Source of the DNA: Lentisphaerota bacterium
Lineage (GTDB): Bacteria > Verrucomicrobiota > Kiritimatiellia > CAIQIC01 > Lenti-01
Assembly: GCA_012514035.1 (NCBI GenBank)
Contig: JAAZBB010000063.1
Location: 1 to 64,000 of the forward strand
Direction: 5' to 3'
Length of the DNA: 64,000 nt
Positions 24,914-33,260 of this stretch are shown here, piece by piece. The stretch's first letter is position 1. Every line of letters begins with the position of its first letter. Position numbers and translations under genes: made by a program. Below the pieces are notes generated by a model. It saw nothing but the letters and a program-made list of their open reading frames with translations. It ran no database searches and was not told where the DNA came from.

Positions 24914-26523
24914 AAAAAATCTGGATGCATCCCGGTTTTGTCCCGCTGCTGCTGGTGGCATTCATGGCCGTCCTGATGGCGCAAACGCAGCACCGGGTGG
25001 CGCGGGTGGATACGCCCCGGGGGTTTGCGCTCGACGACTCGTGGATTCACGCCTCGATTGCCAAGAACATGCTCCAGGGCCAGGGCTATGGCATCAATAG
25101 GGGCCAGTGGATTCCGCTCTCGACGGCCCCGGCCTGGACGTTTCTGATGGCGGGCGGAATGCTGCTGCTGAAGGATCCGGTCGTGGCCGGCCTGGCCGCG
25201 GCTTTCCTGTGCCAGACGGGGGCGGTTTTGTTGATCTATCTGCTCATGTTGCGCCTGACCCGCCACCGGTTCTGGTCGCTGGTGCCAGCGGTACTGCTGA
25301 CCCTGAACCCGGTGCTGCTATGGGGCTATGCCTCGGGAATGGAATTGCCGCTGGTGGCATTCGCCGTGGCGCTTTGCCTGTACATCTTCGACCGCACCGC
25401 GCCGGCCGGCCGGGGCCGCATGTTCGGCCTGCCGCTGGCACTACTGCTGGCGGTCTTGTCTCGTCCGGAGCTTTTCGTTCTGGTGCCTTTGGCGATTCTG
25501 GCCACGGCCTATCAGATCTGGCAAACGCGCAGCCCTGAAGATCGGGCGTTCCTGCCCTCCGCATTCCGGATGGCCGCAATTCAATCGGCGGTGTTTCTCG
25601 CCGGGATCCTGCCGTACTTCATCTTCAACGCGACCACAACCGGGCATTTGTTTCCCACGGCTTTCCATGTCAAGGCCGGGTTGCGCGATGTGGGCCTGCT
25701 GCCGGCGCTGGCGGCGGGCGATTGGAGCCGCGCCGTTCATCTGCTTACCCTGGGAGCCTACAATGAATTGGCCAAGAACGTTTTTATTTTCACCAAGTTC
25801 AACATGATGATGACGCTGCTGGCGGTGCCGGGGTTCGTGGCATTCTGCCGTCCCTTCCGTGATCAGGACCATGGCCGGGCGGCCATGATTCTGGCGCTGG
25901 CGGTCCTGCTGCCCTTGATCACGGGCATGATTTCGCCGACCGGCGCCTTCTCAAACTACGCCGAACGCTATCTCGCGCCGTATGTTCCCGCGGTCGTGCT
26001 GCTGGGCGGCCTGGGCCTGTGGCTGCTGTGGAGCCGGCTGGGCCAGCGCACGGTGGCGGTCGCCTGTTTGCTGCTCGCGCTCGTGCCCGTCCACCAGAAA
26101 TTCAAGCCAACCCTGGTGATGTATGCCCGCGACGTCAAGAACACCAACGCGCTGTATGTCGAATCCGGCCAATGGATCCGCGACCATATCGACCCGTCCA
26201 TTCCGATCGCCGTCAACGACATTGGCGGCATTTCATATTTCATTGAAAACGACATCATCGACATCATGGGCCTGGCCTCTCCGGAAATCTGGCCGGCGCT
26301 GGAGGGAACCTCCACGGAAGGCAAAATGACCATCGCCCGGGCCGTGGCCATCGAGCAATATCTGCGTGACCGGCAGGTGGCCTATCTGGTCATGAGCCCG
26401 CGCTATTACCCCGACCTGCACCGCCAGCCGGAGGTCTTCGTCCCGATGATGACCTGGAACGCCGTCTTCCCCACCCAGCGCTCGATTGATCCGCAAATCC
26501 TGTACCGACTCCAGTGGGAGTGA
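24910..26523 (+). CDS. GT-C-like integral membrane glycosyltransferase
   Basis: 537 residues with about 10-12 predicted membrane helices, and a C-terminal soluble part from ~410. The early luminal loop has GFALDDSWIHASIAKNMLQG, the acidic-pair motif (DD) that marks GT-C glycosyltransferases of the ArnT/PMT/GT39 type, which move sugars from polyprenyl-phosphate donors. The C-terminal region includes ESGQWIRDHIDPSIPIAVND and an Arg/Tyr-rich segment. The start ATG overlaps the glpD stop; the upstream extension to 24868 is within glpD. The acceptor is unknown; placement just before the surface-glycan cluster suggests lipid or glycan decoration. Confidence 0.78.
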   Translation: MKKIWMHPGFVPLLLVAFMAVLMAQTQHRVARVDTPRGFALDDSWIHASIAKNMLQGQGYGINRGQWIPLSTAPAWTFLMAGGMLLLKDPVVAGLAAAFLCQTGAVLLIYLLMLRLTRHRFWSLVPAVLLTLNPVLLWGYASGMELPLVAFAVALCLYIFDRTAPAGRGRMFGLPLALLLAVLSRPELFVLVPLAILATAYQIWQTRSPEDRAFLPSAFRMAAIQSAVFLAGILPYFIFNATTTGHLFPTAFHVKAGLRDVGLLPALAAGDWSRAVHLLTLGAYNELAKNVFIFTKFNMMMTLLAVPGFVAFCRPFRDQDHGRAAMILALAVLLPLITGMISPTGAFSNYAERYLAPYVPAVVLLGGLGLWLLWSRLGQRTVAVACLLLALVPVHQKFKPTLVMYARDVKNTNALYVESGQWIRDHIDPSIPIAVNDIGGISYFIENDIIDIMGLASPEIWPALEGTSTEGKMTIARAVAIEQYLRDRQVAYLVMSPRYYPDLHRQPEVFVPMMTWNAVFPTQRSIDPQILYRLQWE

Positions 26524-26659
26524 AGCGCGGCCTCCCCGCCCAGCCAGAGCCCCGCGTCATCGCGTCATCATGGGCCGGGATTTATGTTGGAAACCAGCGA
26601 TGCGGAATGCTATTGTGATTAATCAGTACCGAATTGAAGTCCATTACGTGGAGAGATCG

Positions 26660-27187
26660 ATGACGCGAGCATTGTCCATCATCCGGGGGGCGTTGGGCGC
26701 CTGGATGGCTGCATTCCTGGTTGCCGGGTGCGAATTCACCACCTCGGATCAGAGCGAGGGCACGGTGAGCCTGGCCGAGCTGCAAGGGCAGAACGTCGCT
26801 CCGGAAACACAGCCCCCTGCGCAAACCGAATCCACCAGCAGCGCCCCGGCCACCACCCCGGTTGTCACGGGCGGCTCCGGCATCGGCCCGCGGGGTGGAG
26901 GCGGCGGGTTCCTGTGGAAGCCGGTGGGTGAAAATTCCCGCAAACTGGTGATCCTGCTGCCGCCCCAATACACCGGGCAAGTCAGCGGCGTCTATGTGGC
27001 CAATTCCAAGGGCGGCGCCATTGAGGCGGGCTCCTATACGGGCGTGGGCAACGGCAACCGGACCCACTGGCGCTTTTCCAAGCCCGGTTCGGGGTATGGC
27101 CAGAACATACTTGCCGTGGCGAATTTGAAATCCGGCGGCGCGGTACACTGGCCCATCCCCAACGGAGCATCCCGCACCAGCTACTGA
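26660..27187 (+). CDS. Lipoprotein, FLWKPVGEN family, paralogue 1
   Basis: 175 residues. A lipoprotein signal with lipobox LVAGC (Cys at 24) is followed by a Thr/Ser/Pro-rich linker (~25-80). A compact ~95-residue C-terminal domain runs from GGGFLWKPVGENSRKLVILL through PPQYTG, YTGVGNGNRTHWRF and VHWPIPNGASR. I do not recognise a named family. A paralogue with the same domain lies at 35563-35982 on the other strand, 8 kb away. The start MTRALS is chosen because GGAGAG lies just upstream; the ORF to 26486 is not used. Probably membrane-anchored and facing the periplasm or surface. The domain is beta-rich, so a binding or structural role linked to the glycan cluster is conceivable. Confidence 0.82.
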   Translation: MTRALSIIRGALGAWMAAFLVAGCEFTTSDQSEGTVSLAELQGQNVAPETQPPAQTESTSSAPATTPVVTGGSGIGPRGGGGGFLWKPVGENSRKLVILLPPQYTGQVSGVYVANSKGGAIEAGSYTGVGNGNRTHWRFSKPGSGYGQNILAVANLKSGGAVHWPIPNGASRTSY

Positions 27188-27260
27188 GCGCAATGCCTTT
27201 CCCCGTTGTTTCCCAACCCGCATGGCCGCTGACCGGCTGCATGGAGGGACGGCAGGGGTC

Positions 27261-28442
27261 ATGAACATCCTGCTGCTGGCGCCCCACCCCTTCTACCAGG
27301 AGCGTGGCACCCCGATCGCGGTCGATCTGCTGCTGCAAACCCTGGTCGAACGGGGGGAACAGGTCGACGTGCTGACGTATCACGAAGGGACGGACCGCGA
27401 CTATGCCGGGCCCGGCACCGTGCGCATTTTCCGGATTGCCGCCCCGCCGGGCTGCCGCAACATCCGGCCGGGATTTTCCCTGAAAAAACTCGTGGCGGAT
27501 GTCGCGCTCTACCGGCTGGCCGTGCGGATGACGCGGCAGCAACGCTACGACCTGATTCACGCCGTGGAGGAATCGGTCTTCATGGCCCAACGCCTCTCGC
27601 GGCGCATGGGCATCCCCTACGTCTATGACATGGACTCGTGCATGTCGCAGCAAATCGCGGATAAAATTCCGCTGGCGAAGTTATTGCTTCCGCTCATGCG
27701 CTGGAAGGAAGGCCGCGCGGTGCGAAACGCGGCGGCCGTGGCCGCAGTCTGCGACGCGCTGGCCGACCAGGCCCGGCAGCATGGCGCCCCGCGAACGGTG
27801 ATCCTGCGCGACGTGCCTCTGCTGGAACCGGCCACGCCCGCCGGCGGCGCCCGGGGCTTCAGGAGGGAACTTGGCCTCACCGGCCCCGTCCTGCTCTACA
27901 TCGGGAACCTGGAACCCTACCAGGGCATGGACCTGCTGCTCGACAGCTTCGCCCGCGTGCCGCGCGACTTGTCCGCGCATCTGGTTGTCGTGGGAGGAAC
28001 CCCCGCGCATGTTGCGCGCTACCGGCACGCCGCGGAAAAGCAGGGCCTCCAGGACACGGTCCATTTTCTCGGCCCGCGGCCGGTCGCTGAGATGGCCGCC
28101 TTGATGGGCGAAGCGGACATCCTGGTGTCGCCGCGCATCCACGGCACGAACACCCCGATGAAAATCTATTCCTACATGGCCGCCGGCAAGGCCATCCTGG
28201 CGACCGATCTGTTCACGCACACCCAGGTGCTGGACGCGGAAACCGCCTGCCTCGCCGCCCCGGAGCCTGTGGCTTTTGCCGCCGCAATGGCGGCGCTGAT
28301 CCAAGATCCGGAGCAACGCCGGCGCCTGGGTGCGGCGGCGCAGCACAGCGCCGCAACCCGGTTTTCCCGCGATGCATTCCAGCGCGCGGTGAACGACCTG
28401 TACGACGGGTTGGGCCAAAGAGGAGCTTCATCCAATTTGTAG
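27261..28442 (+). CDS. GT4-family glycosyltransferase
   Basis: 393 residues, a GT-B fold enzyme that transfers a sugar from a nucleotide-sugar donor in the cytoplasm. N-terminal domain: MNILLLAPHPFYQERGTPIA, with YDLIHAVEESVFMAQRLSRR. C-terminal domain: LLYIGNLEPYQGMDLLLDSF, the SPRIHGTNTPMKIYSYMAAG segment and GKAILATDLFTHTQVL, which together form the donor site of GT4 enzymes. The MNILLL start follows GCAGGGG; the track start at 27222 is also possible. It lies 73 bp after the lipoprotein gene and is probably part of the surface-glycan cluster. Sugar and acceptor are unknown. Confidence 0.9.
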   Translation: MNILLLAPHPFYQERGTPIAVDLLLQTLVERGEQVDVLTYHEGTDRDYAGPGTVRIFRIAAPPGCRNIRPGFSLKKLVADVALYRLAVRMTRQQRYDLIHAVEESVFMAQRLSRRMGIPYVYDMDSCMSQQIADKIPLAKLLLPLMRWKEGRAVRNAAAVAAVCDALADQARQHGAPRTVILRDVPLLEPATPAGGARGFRRELGLTGPVLLYIGNLEPYQGMDLLLDSFARVPRDLSAHLVVVGGTPAHVARYRHAAEKQGLQDTVHFLGPRPVAEMAALMGEADILVSPRIHGTNTPMKIYSYMAAGKAILATDLFTHTQVLDAETACLAAPEPVAFAAAMAALIQDPEQRRRLGAAAQHSAATRFSRDAFQRAVNDLYDGLGQRGASSNL

Positions 28443-28664
28443 CCGGCCCGGGGGGGGGGGGCCGGACCAAATTCCACAGAGGACCACGCCCAGCGGGCGC
28501 GGCTACAACAGATCCGAAACACGCTGAACCCGTCGGTGCGGCGGGCGGCGGTCGATTTTCCACACCGTGGAAAAAAAGGGCGATTTTTTCCACACAATGG
28601 AAAAAGTTTTTGGCGATTTTCCACACAATGGAAGAAATGTTTCCAGTGCGTGGAAATGCTCGCT
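28443..28664. repeat. Convergent intergenic region with four TTTCCA-TGGAAA palindromes and a G12 run
   Basis: This 222-bp gap lies between convergent stops. It has a 12-G homopolymer at 28450-28461, then a CCACGCCCAGCGGGCGCGGC motif (28484 onward). At 28553-28656 there are four short palindromes: TTTTCCACACCGTGGAAAA, TTTTTTCCACACAATGGAAA, TTTTCCACACAATGGAAG and TTTCCAGTGCGTGGAAA. Their CCAC/CCAG cores start at 28560, 28590, 28621 and 28642, and the first three are each preceded by CGATTTT at ~30-bp spacing. They may serve as bidirectional transcription ends or be a mobile palindromic repeat. Repeat units are too short and spacer-free to be CRISPR. Confidence 0.85.
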
Positions 28665-30023
28665 TTAATTCAGCCTTTCGTTCTTGCGCTTGCGGCGGCG
28701 GGCGTATTTGCGCTTTTTGAGCCACAGGCGGATTTGGATGAGGGGGATGGCGGCGCGGGAGGTCAGGAAACCCATGACCGCGATCCGGAACGGCTTCCAC
28801 TGGCCGGCGCGCAGCAGGGCGGAGGACAGGCGTTCGGTCAGGCGCTCGGCCACGGTAACGTCGTCGGGCAGGCCCCGGTCGTAGGTGGGCACCCGGCGGC
28901 CGGCTTTTTTCCAGCGGTCCGCGCGCAGGGGCGCCAGCGAGCCCTTGCGCCGGGTCTGCAACTTGTGGGTCTGGTAGCTGGGGTCGGCGGAGACGTCGTG
29001 CAGGACGATGTCGCCGGCCGCCACGGCCTGCCGGACGAGTTCAGCGCCGCGGGCGGTGCGGACCAGGAGGCGCGAGTGCGCCTTGAATTTGTATTCGCCT
29101 TGTTCGTCGCGGGTCCAGGCGTCGCTGACGGCGACATCGGCGAATTCGTTGGAGCCGTCGAGGCAGGTCTGGCAGCGCTCGGGCATGTAGAGGGAGGTCA
29201 GGTAATTGTAGGCGCCGTCCTTGTAGTTGGAATAATGCAGCGGGCGGACCTGCCCGTCCTTCAGGACGGCCTGCATCCGGCCGGGCCATTCACCGCCGCG
29301 GAACTGGAAATCGGCGATGGCCTCGCGCCGGATGCCGCGCACGGCAAGCATTTCGGGGGCGAGATTGGGTTCGAGCGATCCGCCGCAGAACAGGCCGATG
29401 ACGACGTGGATTTTCGCGGCGAGGGCGGGATCATGCCGCTGCAGAAGGCGAATGCCGTGGGTCTGGCAGGGCAGGAGCGCGGCGGCATAGCGCCCCGGGC
29501 GGGAGCGCAATTCGCGCCACAAGCGGTTGACGGGAATGACGGCATAGCGCGACCCCTGGCTGGCGCGCAATTCTTCGGGCGTGGTGGCGATGAACGGTTC
29601 GGCCGCCCAGGGCCGCTCGCGGTTCATGCGGGTGACGAGACATCCATCCACCGCGCCGGATTTGAGCAAGTGGGCCAGCAGGCCGGTAACCAGGCCGCCG
29701 CCCGCGCCGCCGGAGCGGAGGGATTCGTCGGCGGCATAGCCAACGCAGGTTTTCTGAACGTAGCCGTCGAAGCCTTTGCTGACGAAGCGTTCGCCGAAGA
29801 CTTGTTCGGCGAAGTCGCCGTAGATGACCTTGGCCCCGGGGCAGACCTGGCCGCAGAGGCCGCAGGCGGTGCACCGGTCGGCGATCAAGCGAGGAAATCC
29901 GCGTTCATCGAGCGCGATCGCGTCCGCCGGGCAGACCCCGGCGCAACTGCCGCAGCGCGTGCAGAGTTCATGGGCGGCGAACCCGATGCTCAGAAACGGC
30001 GCGTCTGGCGGGACGCCGCTCAT
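28665..30023 (-). CDS. FrhB-type (F420 hydrogenase beta subunit-like) 4Fe-4S protein
   Basis: 452 residues. Two 4Fe-4S motifs, CTRCGSCAGVCP (C21...) and CTACGLCGQVCPG (C51...), precede an FrhB N- and C-terminal domain pair (VGYAADESLRSGGAGGGLVT, then LPCQTHGIRLLQR, IGLFCGGSLEPN, CQTCLDGSNEFADVAVSDAW). The last ~50 residues are basic and include a hydrophobic stretch, then KKRKYARRRKRKNERLN. FrhB-type proteins in bacterial polysaccharide clusters commonly lie beside pyruvyl transferases, as here; the reaction is probably a flavin-dependent reduction and not F420-linked hydrogenase activity. The ATG overlaps the upstream acyltransferase stop by 4 nt. The 657-residue track ORF is an over-extension. 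Confidence 0.88.
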   Translation of the reverse strand: MSGVPPDAPFLSIGFAAHELCTRCGSCAGVCPADAIALDERGFPRLIADRCTACGLCGQVCPGAKVIYGDFAEQVFGERFVSKGFDGYVQKTCVGYAADESLRSGGAGGGLVTGLLAHLLKSGAVDGCLVTRMNRERPWAAEPFIATTPEELRASQGSRYAVIPVNRLWRELRSRPGRYAAALLPCQTHGIRLLQRHDPALAAKIHVVIGLFCGGSLEPNLAPEMLAVRGIRREAIADFQFRGGEWPGRMQAVLKDGQVRPLHYSNYKDGAYNYLTSLYMPERCQTCLDGSNEFADVAVSDAWTRDEQGEYKFKAHSRLLVRTARGAELVRQAVAAGDIVLHDVSADPSYQTHKLQTRRKGSLAPLRADRWKKAGRRVPTYDRGLPDDVTVAERLTERLSSALLRAGQWKPFRIAVMGFLTSRAAIPLIQIRLWLKKRKYARRRKRKNERLN

Positions 30024-30790
30024 GGGTTCGCGGGCGCGGCGGCCGCGGGCCGTTCCCGCCGCGGTTCCGCCGGTATGCCCCAGGCGATCATGCCGGCGGG
30101 CACGGGTTTGTTCACAAGGGAATGGGCGCCGATGATGGATCCGGAGCCGATGGAAACCCCGTCGAGCACGGTGCAATGGGACCCGATCCAGACATCGTCG
30201 CCGACGGTCACGCCGCCCTTGCTGATGAAGCCCTGACGGATGATGGGCACGTGGGGGTCGTCGTAACGATGGTGCCCGCCGGCGGAGAGGTAGGTGTAGG
30301 CGGCGATGAGCACGTCGCGCCCGATCTCCAGCCGGCTGTCGGTGGCGAGCAGGCAGTTGGTTCCCACGTCGCTGCCGGCGCCGATGGCGATGCGCCCGTT
30401 GCGGGCGCGGATGACGGTATTGCGGGAAATGAGGACGCCATCGCCGATCTCGATGGAGGCTTCCGGTCCGCGGGCATCCAGCACGGCGTTGTCGTCGAGG
30501 GCCACGTTCTGGCCGAGGCGGATGCGGGCGGCGCCCCGGATCGTCACGTTGCGGCCGATGATGAGTCCGCGTCCGAAGGCGGCAAAAAGGCCGCGATAGA
30601 GCTTGCGCCGCAGCCAGAGGCCCAGCGCGCCGCCCCACCCCGCCAGCAAGCCGGTCAGGAGTTCATAGCGGATGAGGCCGGAAAGGGATTCGCGGCCAAT
30701 GGCCAGGCGGGCATATTGCCGCCAGGATGATTGGCCGGATTGATGCAAATTTTTTTGAATTTGCTGGTCGAGATGGGGCTGTTCATTCAT
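30020..30790 (-). CDS. Hexapeptide-repeat acyltransferase (WbbJ/LpxA-like)
   Basis: 256 residues. After ~90 residues that include a hydrophobic segment (~42-62), a left-handed beta-helix of hexapeptide repeats runs from IGRNVTIRGAARIRLG to VTVGDDVWIGSHCTVLDGVS. The loop LSAGGHHRYDDPHVPI carries the His residues expected in the active site of xenobiotic/sugar acetyltransferases. It probably O-acetylates or otherwise acylates a cell-surface sugar. The start codon is 4 nt after the YbhN-like gene stop, and its stop overlaps the FrhB-type gene start, so the four genes are one operon. The C-terminal RRERPAAAAPANP tail is non-conserved. Confidence 0.9.
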   Translation of the reverse strand: MNEQPHLDQQIQKNLHQSGQSSWRQYARLAIGRESLSGLIRYELLTGLLAGWGGALGLWLRRKLYRGLFAAFGRGLIIGRNVTIRGAARIRLGQNVALDDNAVLDARGPEASIEIGDGVLISRNTVIRARNGRIAIGAGSDVGTNCLLATDSRLEIGRDVLIAAYTYLSAGGHHRYDDPHVPIIRQGFISKGGVTVGDDVWIGSHCTVLDGVSIGSGSIIGAHSLVNKPVPAGMIAWGIPAEPRRERPAAAAPANP

Positions 30791-30794
30791 GTAG

Positions 30795-31889
30795 TCAGGA
30801 TTCAGAGGAGCCCGTCGAGGCCGGCACGCCTTCCAGCCTCTCGCCGGCCTGCGCGAGCATGCCGATTGCGCCTAACATAATGATTTTGAGGCGCAAGAGC
30901 AAACCCATCGCCAAGGTTAATTCGCTGCTCATGCCCAGGAGGCCGAAGAAATAGACATAAGAGCCTTCGGCGATGCCCAGGTTGCCGAGGGTGATGGGGA
31001 TCATGGCCACCATCAGGGAGACGGGCAGGATGCAAGCCACGGACCAGGCCTCGGGCCAGACGCCAAACGTGCGATAGGCCAGGACAACATTGCCGACGGC
31101 CAAGGCGTAGTGCAGCGCGGTCAGTCCGAACACCGCCCAGAGGGCCGCCGGGCGCCGGCGCAGAATGCCCCAGAGCTCGACCGCGCGAACGCCGAAGCGC
31201 GAAAGCACGGCGGAGACTTTTTCCCACAGGCGCGCGGGGCGGCCGGGCCGATCGGCGCGCACCCAATGGCGGATTTTTTCCATGCCGCGCCGCGCCGGTT
31301 CAGAACGGAGGCCGGCGCGGCCCACCACCCAGGCCAGGGCGATTCCAATCAATCCGCCCAGGGCCACAACGATGCCCAGGATCACGGCGGGCTCCCGCCA
31401 CAGGTTGGCCAGCCCGAAGGGCAGGATCACGGCCATGGACAACAGGAAAATCATTCCGGTGAAGCGCTCGGCAAAGACGGATACCAGCGCGGTTTCGGTT
31501 GCCTTGACCTGCCGTCCAGCCAGCCAGGCGCGCACAACATCCCCGCCCATGTTGGAGGGCACGAAGTTGGAATAGAAATAGCCGATGAAATACCAGCGGT
31601 ACATCCGGGCCAAGGGGATGGCGAATCCTTGCAGGCGCATCAAGTACCACCATTTCCACGCGCTGACCGCCACCATCGTGAGGGACAACATGATGCTGGC
31701 CATGAGATAAACGGGATCGAGGTTGCGCACCCGGGCCGCCAGTTCCTTGGGATCGAGCGAATGGATAACAATGGCGATGAACAAGAGGCTGACGGCCAGC
31801 TTGAGCCACGTCATCAGGTTTTTCTTGATGCGCCCACCTGACGGCGGGGTGCTCGTCGGGGCGGTTTGTTCTTCGGGGTTTTCGTTCAT
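30795..31889 (-). CDS. YbhN/LPG-synthase TM-domain family membrane protein
   Basis: 364 residues, about 8 membrane helices, in the lysylphosphatidylglycerol synthase TM-region family (UPF0104). Signatures: AVSAWKWWYLMRLQGF, YFYSNFVPSNMGGDVVRAWL and ILPVSLMVAMIPITLGNLGIAEGSYVYFF. Members lacking the synthetase domain, as here, are often in cell-envelope glycan or glycolipid loci and may handle lipid-linked substrates. A 25-residue hydrophilic N-terminus is rich in Pro and Thr. The ATG at 31889 has no visible Shine-Dalgarno, and a TTG start at 31958 is possible; coupling to the upstream pyruvyl transferase gene (34 nt away) would explain this. Confidence 0.83.
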   Translation of the reverse strand: MNENPEEQTAPTSTPPSGGRIKKNLMTWLKLAVSLLFIAIVIHSLDPKELAARVRNLDPVYLMASIMLSLTMVAVSAWKWWYLMRLQGFAIPLARMYRWYFIGYFYSNFVPSNMGGDVVRAWLAGRQVKATETALVSVFAERFTGMIFLLSMAVILPFGLANLWREPAVILGIVVALGGLIGIALAWVVGRAGLRSEPARRGMEKIRHWVRADRPGRPARLWEKVSAVLSRFGVRAVELWGILRRRPAALWAVFGLTALHYALAVGNVVLAYRTFGVWPEAWSVACILPVSLMVAMIPITLGNLGIAEGSYVYFFGLLGMSSELTLAMGLLLRLKIIMLGAIGMLAQAGERLEGVPASTGSSES

Positions 31890-31923
31890 CGGGGAGAAAG
31901 GCGATTCTCGAGGCGTGGCCGCG

Positions 31924-33150
31924 TCAGGGTGATTCGAATTGGCTCCATCGGGCGGCAAAGGTTTCGTCGCCTTGATCCAAGGCGGCGACCAGTTCGGCGC
32001 TGCGGGCGGCCTTGGCCTGCAATACGGGAATGCGGGCTTTCAAGGCGGCGGACAACTCCGCGCGGTCGTGCCATCCGCGCAGCAGGTGGCGGCGCAGGTT
32101 GTCGGCCGTGAAGTCGTCAAACGAGAGGGTCCGGTCCGACAGGCCCAGTTCGCGGAAGTAGTAGGCCACCTTGGGCTGGTAGGTGATCCCCACGACCGGC
32201 GTCAGCTCCGCGGAGGCCAGGATCAGGGAATGCAGGCGCATCCCGCACAGGAGGTCCAGATGGCGCAACACGCCCTTGATGGCGGCATGGTCATGCTGAC
32301 GGTTGTCGATCAGAGCCGTATGGATCGTGGGCGGCAACCGGCGCCGCAAGGCTTCGGTGATCTCCAGGTCGTGGTGCTGCGTGGTCACGAAGACCATGGG
32401 CACGGACACCTCTTGATGGAAGCCCGCCAATGCTTCGGCAAAGATGTTCAGGAACGCCTCGGGTCCCATGGAGGTCCGGTTGGCCGAGGCCCAGGTGTCC
32501 AGGTAGCGATTCACGTTGATGCCAAGCCGGGGCTGATCCCATTCGATGCCGGCCGCCTGGAAGATGGCATCCACGTCTGCGGGCGGCAGGGACGGCGCAT
32601 TGAGGGCGGCATCCGCGGCCAGGCGGATGCGGGGATTGGTGGTGCCCACTTCTTGAAGCAGGTCGAGGGAATCCTGGTCGCGGACGGTGATGAACGTCAT
32701 GCGGTCGGCGACGGCCTTGAGCATCCGCCGTCCCGCCGGGGTGTGCACCGGGCCCACCCCGACATTGTATCCGATGATCGGGATGCCCCGCCGGCTGGCC
32801 AGCGGCAGCAGCAGATAGATCGAGGACAGAAAATTGAACAGCGGATTGAACAACGCGCGATCGAACAGGACCGCATCGAAAATGATCACGGCATCGGCGC
32901 GCATCAGCGCGCGGGCGGTGGGCAGGCCCAGCATGCGGAGCGCGCCGTGCCAGGGCATCATGCCGACCGGGCGGGTGCGATTTGGATAATGGTCCCGGAT
33001 GTAGGCGGGGCGCAGCGTGGGAATGTCGTAGGTCAACGCCCGCCTGCAGGCGCGGTCCACGCCGTCCATGATGGCGGCGATCAAGGCCGCGTCCCCGGCA
33101 TTCCGCCCGGAAGAGGAGCCCAACAAGGTAATGGTGTTCAGTTTGCCCAT
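31924..33150 (-). CDS. Polysaccharide pyruvyl transferase family protein
   Basis: 408 residues, GT-B-like. The family (PF04230, CsaB/WcaK-like) adds pyruvate ketals from PEP to sugars of exopolysaccharide or cell-wall polymers. N-terminus TITLLGSSSGRNAGDAALIA, then ADAVIIFDAVLFDRALFNPL, YNVGVGPVHTPAGRRMLK, FITVRDQDSLDLLQEVG, and CGMRLHSLILASAELTPVVG, the most conserved C-terminal block. The start at 33150 is set by GGTGGAAG upstream; the track ORF to 33417 runs into the divergent epimerase gene. It is the first gene of the operon pyruvyl transferase-YbhN-acyltransferase-FrhB. Confidence 0.88.
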   Translation of the reverse strand: MGKLNTITLLGSSSGRNAGDAALIAAIMDGVDRACRRALTYDIPTLRPAYIRDHYPNRTRPVGMMPWHGALRMLGLPTARALMRADAVIIFDAVLFDRALFNPLFNFLSSIYLLLPLASRRGIPIIGYNVGVGPVHTPAGRRMLKAVADRMTFITVRDQDSLDLLQEVGTTNPRIRLAADAALNAPSLPPADVDAIFQAAGIEWDQPRLGINVNRYLDTWASANRTSMGPEAFLNIFAEALAGFHQEVSVPMVFVTTQHHDLEITEALRRRLPPTIHTALIDNRQHDHAAIKGVLRHLDLLCGMRLHSLILASAELTPVVGITYQPKVAYYFRELGLSDRTLSFDDFTADNLRRHLLRGWHDRAELSAALKARIPVLQAKAARSAELVAALDQGDETFAARWSQFESP

Positions 33151-33260
33151 GCGCTTCCACCCGTGCTTGGTTGATTGCTGCATGGTTATAGCCGCAGCGA
33201 ATGGTCGTTGGCAACAGCAAGGATTTCCAGTAGGATTACAGGTAGTAGGAAAATCCGCCT

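Noticed and set aside
28450-28461. G12 homopolymer as a phase-variation switch
   Set aside because: It lies after the glycosyltransferase stop codon, so a length change would not alter a reading frame; an assembly or repeat effect is as likely.
28553-28657. Possible CRISPR array
   Set aside because: The units are palindromic, diverged and almost without spacers, and no cas genes are in the window.
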